A stretch of 33,144 bases of DNA from Tannerella sp. (lineage in GTDB: Bacteria > Bacteroidota > Bacteroidia > Bacteroidales > Tannerellaceae): contig JAIRZY010000078.1 of NCBI GenBank assembly GCA_031266995.1, positions 1 through 33,144 of the forward strand, in the 5' to 3' direction. This document shows, piece after piece, positions 7,727 through 16,364 of the stretch (positions are counted from its first letter, which is position 1; each line of letters opens with the position of its first letter). Under the pieces are notes generated by a model. The model worked only from the letters and a program-made list of their open reading frames with translations. It had not been told where the DNA came from and ran no database searches. The position numbers were made by a program, and so were the translations under genes.

Positions 7727-10426
7727 ATGACACCGGAAGAAACAAACGAACAGTACGAAATATTTCCGTCGGAAAACGCCGCCCCGTCCGCACCGGAAGA
7801 AGCAGAAGAGCGCGAGCCTGAAGTATCCTCACGCTCAGGTTATAAAGTGCCCGTCACCGGCGCCGACGCGATTCACCATCTCCCCGGCATGTATCAGAGC
7901 TGGTTTCTGGATTACGCCTCATACGTGATCCTCGAACGCGCCGTGCCCCACATCAACGACGGGCTGAAGCCCGTGCAGCGGCGCATCCTCCACTCAATGA
8001 AGCGGCTGGACGACGGACGATACAACAAGGTCGCAAACATCATCGGCCACACGATGCAGTTTCATCCGCACGGCGACGCGTCCATCGGCGACGCGCTGGT
8101 GCAGCTCGGACAGAAAGACCTCCTCGTCGACTGCCAGGGCAACTGGGGCAATATCCTGACGGGCGACGGCGCCGCCGCACCGCGCTACATCGAAGCGCGC
8201 CTGTCGAAATTCGCACTCGAAACGCTTTTCAACCCCAAAACGACCACCTGGAAACTGTCGTACGACGGCCGTAACCGCGAGCCGGTATGCCTCCCGGTCA
8301 AATTCCCGCTTCTCCTCGCCCAGGGCGTCGAAGGCATCGCCGTCGGACTGTCGTCCAAAATCCTTCCACACAACTTCAACGAGCTGATCGACGCATCCAT
8401 AGCCTATCTGAAAGGCGAACAGTTCACACTCTATCCCGACTTTCAGACCGGCGGATACATCGACGTCTCGCGATACAACGACGGCGAACGCGGCGGCGCC
8501 GTCAAAGTACGCGCCAAAATAAACAAGCTGGACAGCAAGACGCTTGTCATAAACGAAATACCGTTCGGACGCACCACGACCTCGCTCATCGACTCCATCC
8601 TCAAGGCCAACGACAAGGGCAAAATAAAAATCCGCAAAATAGACGACAATACGGCCCTGAACGTAGAAATCCTCGTCCATCTGGCGCCGGGCGTCTCGTC
8701 GGACAAGACGATCGACGCCCTGTACGCCTTCTCGGACTGCGAAATCAGCATCTCGCCCAACTGCTGCATCATCGAAGACAATAAACCATACTTCCTGAGC
8801 GCTGGCCAGATACTTCGCCATTCGACCGATCAGACGCTCCACCTGCTGCGCACAGAACTGGAAATCAGTAATGCAGAACAGGAAGAAGCACTGTTTTTCG
8901 CTTCGCTGGAACGCATCTTCATCGAAGAGCGCATCTACAAGGACCCGGAATTTGAAGCCGCGCGAAACATGGACAGAGCCGTAGCCCACGTCATGTCGCG
9001 CCTGAAACCTTTCGAACCGAAACTGATTCGCGAAATAACCGGCGACGACATCCTCAAACTGATGGAAATCAAGATGGCGCGAATCCTCAAATTCAACGCC
9101 GACAAGAGCGACGAACTCATCGCCCGGATAAAAAAAGACATCGAAGAGATAAAGCACCACCTCGAGCACATCGTCGAATACACCATCGACTGGTTCCTGA
9201 TGCTGAAAGAAAAATACGGCGCCGCCTGTCCGCGCCGCACCGAAATCCGCAGTTTCGACACAATCGAAGCCAGCAAAGTCATCGAAGCGAACGAAAAACT
9301 GTACATCAACAGAGAAGAAGGATTCATCGGAACAAGCCTGAAAAAGGACGAATTCGTATGCAACTGTTCTAATATAGACGACATTATACTCTTTTATCGC
9401 GACGGGACGTACAAAGTCATCCGCGTGAGCGAAAAAGTATTTGTCGGAAAGCACGTGATCTATGTAAACGTCTTCAAACGAAACGACAACCGCACCATCT
9501 ACAACATCGTATACCGCGACGGCAAGGCAGGATGCAATTTCATAAAACGCTTTGCCGTCACCGGAGTGACACGCGACAAGGAATACACCGTTGCGAAGGG
9601 TGCGCCCAACTCGCGCATCATGTATTTCAGCGCCAACCCGAACGGCGAGGCCGAAACCGTCAAAGTGATACTGAAGCCGAAGCTCCGCCAGAAAACGCTC
9701 GTCTTCGAAAAAGACTTCAGCGAGATAATCATAAAAGGACGCTCGTCGATAGGCAATATTCTGACAAAGGCGGAGATACACAAAATATCGCTCAAGCAGA
9801 AAGGCACGTCCACGCTTGGCGGGCGCATGGTGTGGTTCGACCACGACGTGCTGCGCCTCAACTACGACGGACGCGGCGAGGAACTCGGCGAGTTTCAGAG
9901 CGACGACCTGATTCTGGTCATTCTGCGAAACGGCGAGTTCTACACAACCGGCTTCGACCTCAGCAATCACTACGAAGACAACATACTGATAATCGAAAAG
10001 TTCGATATTCGCAAAATATGGGCGGCGCTGCTTTTTGATGCCGACCAGAAATATCCTTACCTTAAGCGCTTTACTCTGGAAGCAGGAAATAAAAAGCAGA
10101 GTTTTATGGGAGAGAATCAGAAAAGTTTGCTATATTTGCTCACGGACGAGGCGTATCCCCGCATCGAAGTAGTGTTCGGCGGCAACGACAGTTTCCGGGA
10201 ACCGCTTATTATCGACGCGGAAGAGTTTATCGGCGTAAAGAGTTTCAGAGCGAAAGGGAAGCGCGTCACGACCTGCGAAGTGGCAACCGTAAATGAGCTG
10301 GAACCCATACGTGTTCACGAAGCGCCGCTGCCCGATGATACTGAAACCACTCCGCAAACGGTAGAAACCGACGACGAAAGCGACGGGGAACGACCGTTCG
10401 GACAAATGAATCTTTTTAATGATTAG
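7727..10426 (+). CDS. parC: DNA topoisomerase IV subunit A (ParC / GyrA-like)
   Basis: Breakage-reunion subunit of a type IIA topoisomerase, which cuts and reseals both DNA strands to decatenate chromosomes. Using the ATG at 7727 the protein is 899 residues. An acidic N-terminal tail of about 40 residues precedes the catalytic domain (DYASYVILERAVPHINDGLKP). The quinolone-pocket helix reads HPHGDASIGDALVQL near residue 113, with Ala where E. coli GyrA has Ser83. The active-site Tyr lies in AAAPRYIEARLS (Tyr154). The C-terminal third is beta-pinwheel-like and ends in an acidic tail. The track start at 7679 lies in the promoter, so it was rejected. ParC is favoured over GyrA from the overall Bacteroidota pattern, but the distinction was not tested by alignment, and no parE or gyrB is in the window. 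It is the first gene of a five-gene run with gaps of 1-11 bp. Confidence 0.9.
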   Translation: MTPEETNEQYEIFPSENAAPSAPEEAEEREPEVSSRSGYKVPVTGADAIHHLPGMYQSWFLDYASYVILERAVPHINDGLKPVQRRILHSMKRLDDGRYNKVANIIGHTMQFHPHGDASIGDALVQLGQKDLLVDCQGNWGNILTGDGAAAPRYIEARLSKFALETLFNPKTTTWKLSYDGRNREPVCLPVKFPLLLAQGVEGIAVGLSSKILPHNFNELIDASIAYLKGEQFTLYPDFQTGGYIDVSRYNDGERGGAVKVRAKINKLDSKTLVINEIPFGRTTTSLIDSILKANDKGKIKIRKIDDNTALNVEILVHLAPGVSSDKTIDALYAFSDCEISISPNCCIIEDNKPYFLSAGQILRHSTDQTLHLLRTELEISNAEQEEALFFASLERIFIEERIYKDPEFEAARNMDRAVAHVMSRLKPFEPKLIREITGDDILKLMEIKMARILKFNADKSDELIARIKKDIEEIKHHLEHIVEYTIDWFLMLKEKYGAACPRRTEIRSFDTIEASKVIEANEKLYINREEGFIGTSLKKDEFVCNCSNIDDIILFYRDGTYKVIRVSEKVFVGKHVIYVNVFKRNDNRTIYNIVYRDGKAGCNFIKRFAVTGVTRDKEYTVAKGAPNSRIMYFSANPNGEAETVKVILKPKLRQKTLVFEKDFSEIIIKGRSSIGNILTKAEIHKISLKQKGTSTLGGRMVWFDHDVLRLNYDGRGEELGEFQSDDLILVILRNGEFYTTGFDLSNHYEDNILIIEKFDIRKIWAALLFDADQKYPYLKRFTLEAGNKKQSFMGENQKSLLYLLTDEAYPRIEVVFGGNDSFREPLIIDAEEFIGVKSFRAKGKRVTTCEVATVNELEPIRVHEAPLPDDTETTPQTVETDDESDGERPFGQMNLFND

Positions 10427-10429
10427 GTT

Positions 10430-11287
10430 ATGAGAACTAAATTTTTAATGATATGTATTTTTTGCCTGATACTTCAGTCCCTCACCGCACAAACGGACAG
10501 TCGGGACGAGATCCCGTTTTCCGTCAACGAAGGTACGCTGGTCGGCATCGGGCATTATAATATAAAAAACAACTATCTGTCTGACAATATCAGATATACG
10601 GGCTGGGGCGTGCAACTGCTGAACGAGCGGATGCGAAACACGTCGCTTTTCGACCGCCGCCTCTCGTCGCAGCAGATACTGTACGCCGACCTGTCTTCGA
10701 CGTTCAATCCGGCGAAAACCATCAGCGAGCTTTCGGCATTTGCCGAATATTCATACGGTTATCATTACCGTTTCTACCCGTCACCGGGGTTGAAACTGCT
10801 GGCCGGGAGTTCGGTGCACGGATTACTGGGCTTCCTGTATAACACGCAGAGCAGCAACAACCCTTTTGCACTGAACGTCGATGTCGACCTGAATCTTTCG
10901 GCGGCGGCCATCTATTCGCTTCACGTGAATCAGTATCCGCTTACGTTTCGCTATCAGGTGGATATCCCTTTTGCAGGCGCCGCGTTCGCGCCCGGCTACG
11001 AGCAGTCGTACTACGAGATTTTCGGGCTGGGCAACTATGACGGCATCATTCATTTCACGTCGTTTCATAATAAATTCGCGATGCGCAACTACGCGACGCT
11101 CGATTTCCCGGCAGGAAACCTCACAATTCGCATCGGCTATCTCAATAAACTGTATTATACGGAGATAAACAAGATAGAGGTGCATCACGTGTCGCACAGT
11201 ATAATGATTGGCATTGCGAAAGAATTTATTTCGTTCGGCGGAAAACGGTTAAAGAATAAACATTTATATCAAAGCGCCTTTTATTAA
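10430..11287 (+). CDS. DUF3316-like secreted, probably outer-membrane protein
   Basis: Unknown function. A short signal peptide is visible (MRTKFLMICIFCLILQSLTAQ, cleavage probably after TAQ), followed by alternating beta-rich sequence typical of a small barrel or surface protein. The block YEQSYYEIFGLGNYDGIIHF followed by TSFHN resembles what I recall of the Bacteroidales DUF3316 family, whose members are also about 280 residues. It starts 3 bp after the topoisomerase stop and ends 1 bp before the protease gene, so it is almost certainly translated from the same mRNA. The DUF assignment is from memory and was not searched. Confidence 0.7.
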   Translation: MRTKFLMICIFCLILQSLTAQTDSRDEIPFSVNEGTLVGIGHYNIKNNYLSDNIRYTGWGVQLLNERMRNTSLFDRRLSSQQILYADLSSTFNPAKTISELSAFAEYSYGYHYRFYPSPGLKLLAGSSVHGLLGFLYNTQSSNNPFALNVDVDLNLSAAAIYSLHVNQYPLTFRYQVDIPFAGAAFAPGYEQSYYEIFGLGNYDGIIHFTSFHNKFAMRNYATLDFPAGNLTIRIGYLNKLYYTEINKIEVHHVSHSIMIGIAKEFISFGGKRLKNKHLYQSAFY

Positions 11288-11288
11288 G

Positions 11289-12347
11289 ATGAAAACGGGG
11301 AATAAAAATTTTTTACAGCACATTTTTTCTTACTTTCCGGGCGGCAGGCTTCCTGTCTTCCTGACGCTCACCGTGCTGCTTTTGCTGGCGACAGGTTGCG
11401 AAAAGGCAGATGTCTACACGATGAATCCGAAAGCCAATTTCGACGCCCTGTGGCGAATCATCGACGAGCATTACTGCTTTTTCGAATACAAAAATGTGGA
11501 CTGGAACGAAGTGTACAGGAAGTATGACAGCCAACTGTCCGATACGCTGAACAAATACGAACTGTTCGATTTGCTGGGCAACATGCTTGCCGAACTGAAA
11601 GACGGGCATACCAATCTGATGTCGTCGTTCGACGTGGCACGATACTGGGCGTGGTACGAAAACTACCCGCGCAACTTCAACGAAGACATCCACAAGCTTT
11701 ATCTCGGCCAGAACTACAGGATTGCCGGGGGCATAAAATATCAGTTGCTTGCCGACGACAAGATAGGATACATGTTTTACGAAAGTTTCTCAAGTTCCGT
11801 AAGCGATTCGGGGCTGAACGAGGTTTTCATGCATTTCAAGGACTGCAAGGGGCTGATTATCGACGTGCGCGAAAACGGCGGAGGTTCGCTGGGCTATTCC
11901 GACCGTATCGCCTCCCGTTTTCTGGACAGGGACACCGTCGTGGGATATATCATCCACAAAACGGGGCCGGGACATAACGATTTCTCAAAGCTCTATCCCA
12001 TTGAACTGACGCCTTCCAAGTACACGCGATGGCTTCGTCCCGTGGTCGTGCTGACCAACCGCCACAGCTACAGTGCGACGAACGATTTTGTGAACAAGAT
12101 GCGCAATTTTCCGCAGGTCACCATCATGGGCGACCGGACGGGCGGCGGCGGCGGCCTGCCGTTCAACTCGGAGCTGCCCAACGGCTGGCGCGTGCGGTTT
12201 TCGGCATCGCCCCTGCTCGACATCGACAAGCAGTGTGCCGAAGACGGCATTGAGCCGGACGTGAAGGTGGCGCTGCAGTCTGCGGACGTCGACAAAGGAA
12301 AAGACACGCTCATCGAATCGGCCATTGCCTTTTTACTAAAGGATTAA
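11289..12347 (+). CDS. S41-family peptidase, lipoprotein
   Basis: Serine protease of the C-terminal-processing/tricorn-like S41 family, probably anchored in the envelope. The N-terminus has a hydrophobic segment and lipobox LLLATGC (Cys37), so a lipoprotein is expected. The catalytic core is seen in the ENGGGS turn (GLIIDVRENGGGSLGYS) and in NRHSYSATND, with the nucleophile probably Ser262, followed by GDRTGGGGGLPF. The FGKG lysine motif of classical CtpA is absent, which fits the tricorn-like branch that uses a different catalytic set. There is no clear PDZ domain. It is 352 residues long and lies 1 bp after the DUF3316-like gene and 11 bp before mtaB. Substrate unknown. Confidence 0.87.
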   Translation: MKTGNKNFLQHIFSYFPGGRLPVFLTLTVLLLLATGCEKADVYTMNPKANFDALWRIIDEHYCFFEYKNVDWNEVYRKYDSQLSDTLNKYELFDLLGNMLAELKDGHTNLMSSFDVARYWAWYENYPRNFNEDIHKLYLGQNYRIAGGIKYQLLADDKIGYMFYESFSSSVSDSGLNEVFMHFKDCKGLIIDVRENGGGSLGYSDRIASRFLDRDTVVGYIIHKTGPGHNDFSKLYPIELTPSKYTRWLRPVVVLTNRHSYSATNDFVNKMRNFPQVTIMGDRTGGGGGLPFNSELPNGWRVRFSASPLLDIDKQCAEDGIEPDVKVALQSADVDKGKDTLIESAIAFLLKD

Positions 12348-12358
12348 TCCGGCAGGCC

Positions 12359-13675
12359 ATGACGGATTCGAGTATCTTTGAAAACAAGATTGCCGCATAT
12401 TACACGCTGGGCTGCAAACTCAATTTTGCAGAAACATCCACCATCGGAAAAGAGCTTGCGCAGCACGGCATCCGCAAGGCGCGCGCCGGCGAGGCGGCCG
12501 ACATCTGCGTGATCAATACCTGCTCCGTCACCGAACTGGCCGACCGGAAGTGCCGCCAACTGATACGCCGCATCCACAGGCTCCATCCAAAAGCATTCAT
12601 CGTCGCCACCGGCTGCTACGCCCAGCTCGACCCGGAGGCCGTGTCGCGCATCGACGGCGTAGACCTGGTGCTCGGCAACGTGCAGAAGGCGCATATCATG
12701 CAGTATCTGAACAGGACGGACGCGTCGACCGTCGTGACCTCGCCGGCGCGGGATATGCGGGCCTTCGCGCCCTCCTGCTCGGCCGGCGACCGCACGCGCC
12801 ATTTCCTCAAGGTACAGGACGGGTGCGACTACTGCTGCACGTACTGCACCATCCCCTTCGCCCGCGGCCGCAGCCGCAACGGCAGCATCGGCGAGATGGT
12901 CGCGCAGGCCGCGCAGGTCGCGCGCGAAGGCGGGAAAGAGATTGTGCTGACGGGGGTCAACATCGGCGACTTCGGGAAAAGTACGGGCGAAACGTTCGCC
13001 GGGCTGCTTCGCGCGCTGGACGGCGTGGACGGCATCGAGCGCTACCGCATCTCGTCCGTCGAGCCGAATCTTATTACGGACGAGATAATCGCTTTCGTGG
13101 CGCAGAGCAGGCGGTTCGCGCCGCACTTCCACATCCCGCTGCAGAGCGGATGCGACGAGACGCTGCGGCTGATGCGCCGGCGGTATGACACGGCGCTGTT
13201 TCGTCGAAGGGTAGAGAAAATAAAGGAGCTGATGCCCGACGCGTTTATCGGCGCGGACGTCATCGTCGGCACGCGGGGCGAGACGGAGGCGTGTTTCGAG
13301 GCGAGCCATGCCTTTGTCGAGCAGTTGCCCGTCTCGCAGTTGCACGTTTTCCACTATTCGGAACGCCCGGGCACGCAGGCGCTCAAGATCGAACCGGCCG
13401 TGCCGCCGGACGTCAGGCATCTGCGCAGCAAGCGCCTGCTTGAACTTTCCGCCCTGAAGTGGAAGCGGTTCTGCGACGCGCAGTACGGACGGGCGGCGGA
13501 AGCGCTGTTCGAACACACGCGCCGGGGAAACAGGATGTACGGATTCACGGCCAATTACGTCAGGGTGGAGGCGGCGTATGCGGCGGACGCCGTGAACCGC
13601 CTCACGCGCGTGCGGCTGGGCGGATGGAACGGCGACGGCACGGCGCTTGCGTGTACTTTTGCGGAGGAGGGGTAG
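12359..13675 (+). CDS. mtaB: tRNA t6A37 methylthiotransferase MtaB
   Basis: Radical-SAM enzyme that converts t6A at position 37 of ANN-decoding tRNAs to ms2t6A. The N-terminal methylthiotransferase domain carries three cluster cysteines in YTLGCKLN (Cys19), VINTCSVTE and VATGCYAQ. The radical-SAM CX3CX2C motif is in DGCDYCCTYCTIPFARG, followed by the conserved EIVLTGVNIGDFG. The C-terminal part (HTRRGNRMYGFTANYVRVE) resembles the MtaB/MiaB tail. At 438 residues it is normal for MtaB. The sequence YTLGCKLN with ELADRKCRQ favours MtaB over MiaB or RimO. The start follows the protease stop by 11 bp. The following acyltransferase starts 3 bp after its stop. Confidence 0.93.
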   Translation: MTDSSIFENKIAAYYTLGCKLNFAETSTIGKELAQHGIRKARAGEAADICVINTCSVTELADRKCRQLIRRIHRLHPKAFIVATGCYAQLDPEAVSRIDGVDLVLGNVQKAHIMQYLNRTDASTVVTSPARDMRAFAPSCSAGDRTRHFLKVQDGCDYCCTYCTIPFARGRSRNGSIGEMVAQAAQVAREGGKEIVLTGVNIGDFGKSTGETFAGLLRALDGVDGIERYRISSVEPNLITDEIIAFVAQSRRFAPHFHIPLQSGCDETLRLMRRRYDTALFRRRVEKIKELMPDAFIGADVIVGTRGETEACFEASHAFVEQLPVSQLHVFHYSERPGTQALKIEPAVPPDVRHLRSKRLLELSALKWKRFCDAQYGRAAEALFEHTRRGNRMYGFTANYVRVEAAYAADAVNRLTRVRLGGWNGDGTALACTFAEEG

Positions 13676-13678
13676 GCG

Positions 13679-14563
13679 ATGGCGGACGATATTATATACG
13701 CAATACTCTACCTCTGGGTGAAAGCGCACGCGCTGCTGCCGATGCGCGTCCTCTACGTGCTGTCGGACGTGCTTTATTTCCTCGTCTACAGGGTCGTGAG
13801 ATACAGGCGCCGGGTGGTGCGCGACAACATGCGGTACGCGTTCCCGGAAAAGACCGAACGCGAACGCCGCCGGATGGAGCGGCGGTTCTACCGCCATTTT
13901 GCCGACTACATCGTGGAGACCGTCAAGCTGGCCGGCATTTCGCACGCCGAACTGCTCCGCCGTGCGCACCTCAACAATCCCGAGGCCGTAAAGCCGCTCT
14001 TCGCCCGCGGGCAGACCTGCGCGCTCATGCTGCTGGGACACTACGGCAACTGGGAATGGCTGACCGGCTTCGCGGGTTGCTTCGGGATGGAGCTGCAGCT
14101 TTATCACATCTACAAGCCGCTTTCCGGCAAAGCGTTCGACCGCCTGCTCGTCTACATGCGGACGCGCTTCGGGTCGGCCGGGATGAAGAAGCACGAAGTC
14201 GTGCGCGACGTGATTCGCCTCAAACGGGAGAAAACGCCGTCGATGATCGTTTTCGTTGCCGACCAGACGCCCGCCGGGACCAGTATTCGCTACCGTACGA
14301 CGTTTCTCAATCAGGACTCGGCCATGTTTACCGGCGCCGAGCGGCTCGCCGTCAAGCTCGACCTGCCCGTGATCTTTGCCGACGTGAGGCAGGTCAGGCG
14401 GGGATACTACACCGTAGACTTCATCCCCGTCGCCGACCGCCCGCGCGAGATGCCCGAATTTGCCATCACCGAAAAATACACGCGCCTGATGGAGCGCAGC
14501 ATCCTCCGCGAACCGGCCTGCTGGTTCTGGACACACAGGCGCTGGAAGTATACGCGCGGCTGA
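13679..14563 (+). CDS. LpxL/HtrB-family lysophospholipid/lipid A acyltransferase
   Basis: Membrane-associated acyltransferase of the LpxL/LpxM superfamily, likely adding a secondary acyl chain to lipid A (or acylating a related lipid) at the inner membrane. The N-terminus is hydrophobic with a membrane segment around VLYVLSDVLYFLVYRVV. The catalytic HX4E motif is LLGHYGNWEW (His121, Glu126), and VFVADQTPAG corresponds to the conserved DQ region of the family. At 294 residues it is a typical length. It begins 3 bp after mtaB, the last gene of the parC run. Bacteroidota usually carry one such gene, which is why a lipid A role is likely, but the acyl donor and acceptor are inference. Confidence 0.87.
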   Translation: MADDIIYAILYLWVKAHALLPMRVLYVLSDVLYFLVYRVVRYRRRVVRDNMRYAFPEKTERERRRMERRFYRHFADYIVETVKLAGISHAELLRRAHLNNPEAVKPLFARGQTCALMLLGHYGNWEWLTGFAGCFGMELQLYHIYKPLSGKAFDRLLVYMRTRFGSAGMKKHEVVRDVIRLKREKTPSMIVFVADQTPAGTSIRYRTTFLNQDSAMFTGAERLAVKLDLPVIFADVRQVRRGYYTVDFIPVADRPREMPEFAITEKYTRLMERSILREPACWFWTHRRWKYTRG

Positions 14564-14610
14564 CGGGAAAGAAATTCAAAGATTCAAAAATTCAAAGATT
14601 CGGAGTATCT

Positions 14611-14654
14611 CCTCTGTGTTTCTCCGTGTAACTTTTCTTTTTCTTACACAGAGG
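14611..14654. repeat. Inverted repeat downstream of the acyltransferase
   Basis: CCTCTGTGT (14611-14619) and ACACAGAGG (14646-14654) form a 9-bp stem around a 26-nt T-rich loop that also holds CTCCGTGTAAC. The same words recur in the longer palindrome at 15010-15086. It is preceded by an ATTCAAAGATTC simple repeat (14574-14601). It could help end transcription, but no T-run follows the stem. Confidence 0.6.
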
Positions 14655-14665
14655 ATGAAAACTCA

Positions 14666-14952
14666 GGAACAGGCTCCGGCTCTGAACGGATACGCTGTAT
14701 CCGGTCGGAATCGGTTCCGGTTCTGAAAAGATACGCTGTATCTGATCGGAATCGGTTCCGGTTCTGAAAAGATACGGCGTATCCGGTCGGAATCGACTCC
14801 GGTTCTGAAAAGATACGCTGTATCTGATCGGAATCGGCTCCGGTTCTGAAAAGTTACGACAGAACTGATCGGAATCGGCTCCGGTTCTGAAAAGTTCTGA
14901 CGGAACTGATCGGAATTGACTCCGGTTCTGAAAAGTTCTGACGGAACTGCCC
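14666..14952. repeat. Intergenic 41-bp tandem array with variable hairpins (array B)
   Basis: Seven consecutive 41-bp units start at 14666, 14707, 14748, 14789, 14830, 14871 and 14912. Each begins GGAATCGG(C/T)TCCGG, an imperfect palindrome, then TTCTGAAAAG, then a second hairpin. That hairpin is GATAC-GCT-GTATC in the early units and AGTTC-TGACG-GAACT in the last two. The outer base pair changes from A-T to G-C in both arms in unit 1, and unit 5 keeps a shorter AGTT/AACT stem. The array lies in a 710-bp gap (14564-15273) between convergent genes and contains no convincing ORF. Confidence 0.92.
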
Positions 14953-15009
14953 GGAATCTTAAAGATTCAAAGATTCGGGGAACATGGAGATATGCAATAG
15001 ACAAATATA

Positions 15010-15102
15010 AACACAGAGGCACGGAGAGCACGGAGAATACACTGCGTTCGCAGTGTTTTTCTTTGTGTCCTCTGTGTCTCCGTGTTAATAACCTGTTTTT
15101 TT
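15010..15102 (+). terminator. Long imperfect palindrome followed by a T-run
   Basis: AACACAGAGGCACGGAG on the left is mirrored by CTCTGTGTCTCCGTGTT on the right (15010-15086), around a perfect inner hairpin CACTGCG-TT-CGCAGTG. A T7 run follows at 15096-15102, so it could stop transcription leaving the parC operon. I recall similar CACAGAGG/CACGGAG palindromes as dispersed repeats in other genomes. Whether this one is a terminator or such a repeat is not settled by sequence alone. Confidence 0.5.
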
Positions 15103-15144
15103 ATATCACACAAAACCGTTCAGTATAAAGTATAAAACATATCC

Positions 15145-15224
15145 GGCGGAACTGCCCGGAATCGGCTCCGGTTCTGAAAAGTTACGGCGTATCTGCCCGG
15201 AACAGGCTCCGTCCGGCCTGAAAA
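15145..15224. repeat. Second, short copy of the 41-bp repeat (array B')
   Basis: One full unit (15158-15198) with flanking partial units repeats the array B sequence about 190 bp further on, in the same orientation. Its hairpin arms are mixed (AGTTAC on the left, GTATCT on the right), as if recombined from the two forms in array B. ATCTTTGAATCTTTGAATTC simple repeats follow up to leuB. Confidence 0.85.
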
Positions 15225-15273
15225 AAATCTTTGAATCTTTGAATTCCGGAATCTTTAAATTCTGTTTGCCCGT

Positions 15274-16359
15274 TCAGGACCCGGTTTTTTCCGAAAGGAT
15301 ATATTCCGCAATCCGGTCGCCGACGTCGGAGGTGGAGTGTGCCGTGCCGCCGTCGGGCGCAATATCGCCCGTGACGATGCCGCTGCTCATCGACGCGTCG
15401 ACGGCCCGGCGCACGAGGGCGCCCTCGTCCGTCAGGCGGAAGGCGTATTCGAACATCAGCGCGGCGGAAAGGATCGCCGCCAGCGGATTGGCGATGTTCC
15501 GCCCGGCGGCCTGCGGATAGGAGCCGTGGACGGGTTCGAACACCGACGTGTGTATCCCGACGGAGGCCGAGGGCAACATGCCGAGCGAGCCGGTGATGAC
15601 GGACGCCTCGTCGGTCAGGATGTCGCCGAACATGTTTTCCGTCACCAGCACGTCGAAGCTCCCCGGCCACTGTATGAGGCGCATCGCGGCATTGTCGACA
15701 AACATGTATTCCGTCTCCACGCCGGGATATTCCCTCTCGATCGCCTGCGCCACCTGGCGCCAGAGCCGCGAGGTGGCCAGGACGTTGGCCTTGTCGACCA
15801 CCGTCAGCTTGCGGCGGCGCGCCGCGGCGTATCCGTATGCCAGGCGGAGGATGCGCTCGATCTCGTCGCGCGAATACACGCACGTGTCATACGCCGTCTG
15901 CCCGTCTTCGCTCCGTCCCTGCGGACGTCCGAAGTATATCCCGCCCGTCAGCTCGCGGATGCACATCAGGTCGACGCCCGCGATCAGTCCGGAGCGAAGC
16001 GGCGAGCGATCGAGCAGCGAGGGAAACGCCGTCACGGGGCGTATGTTGGCATACAGCCCCAGCCGCCGGCGCATAGCCAGCAGGCCCTGCTCGGGGCGCA
16101 CCGTGGCCGAGGGGTCGCTGTCGTACTCCGGCGCGCCGATGGCGCCGAAGAGCACGGCGTCGCTCTGCATGCACAGCTCGTGCGTCGCCTCGGGATACGG
16201 GCTGCCCGTCGCCTCGATGGCGCACGCCCCGACCGGCGCCTCGCGCCACGCCAGCTCGTGACCGCAGCGGCGGCAGACGGCCTTCACCGCCTTCATCGCC
16301 TGCGCCGTCACCTCAGGCCCGATGCCGTCGCCCGGCAGGACGGCTATGTTCAGCTTCAT
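15274..16359 (-). CDS. leuB: 3-isopropylmalate dehydrogenase LeuB
   Basis: NAD-dependent oxidative decarboxylase that turns 3-isopropylmalate into 2-oxoisocaproate, the third stage of leucine synthesis. Motifs: LPGDGIGPEV at the N-terminus, the catalytic lysine region VDKANVLATSRLW, NMFGDILTDEAS with metal-binding aspartates, and EPVHGSYPQAAGRNIANP near the NAD site. At 361 residues it has the usual length. It is the last gene of the minus-strand leu operon and starts 5 bp after mgsA. It may also oxidise the citramalate-derived intermediate if the synthase paralogue upstream makes citramalate. Confidence 0.95.
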   Translation of the reverse strand: MKLNIAVLPGDGIGPEVTAQAMKAVKAVCRRCGHELAWREAPVGACAIEATGSPYPEATHELCMQSDAVLFGAIGAPEYDSDPSATVRPEQGLLAMRRRLGLYANIRPVTAFPSLLDRSPLRSGLIAGVDLMCIRELTGGIYFGRPQGRSEDGQTAYDTCVYSRDEIERILRLAYGYAAARRRKLTVVDKANVLATSRLWRQVAQAIEREYPGVETEYMFVDNAAMRLIQWPGSFDVLVTENMFGDILTDEASVITGSLGMLPSASVGIHTSVFEPVHGSYPQAAGRNIANPLAAILSAALMFEYAFRLTDEGALVRRAVDASMSSGIVTGDIAPDGGTAHSTSDVGDRIAEYILSEKTGS

Positions 16360-16364
16360 GTGTC

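Noticed and set aside
7994-9970. 658-residue minus-strand ORF opposite the topoisomerase gene
   Set aside because: Antisense shadow with low-complexity Val/Asp/Phe composition; the plus strand has a definite enzyme.
12344-14536. 730-residue minus-strand ORF opposite mtaB and the acyltransferase
   Set aside because: Shadow frame of two clearly recognised genes; its translation is rich in Arg, His and Val and shows no domain.
14666-14952. Array B as a CRISPR
   Set aside because: Units are continuous with no unique spacers and no cas genes nearby; the same applies to arrays A, C and D.
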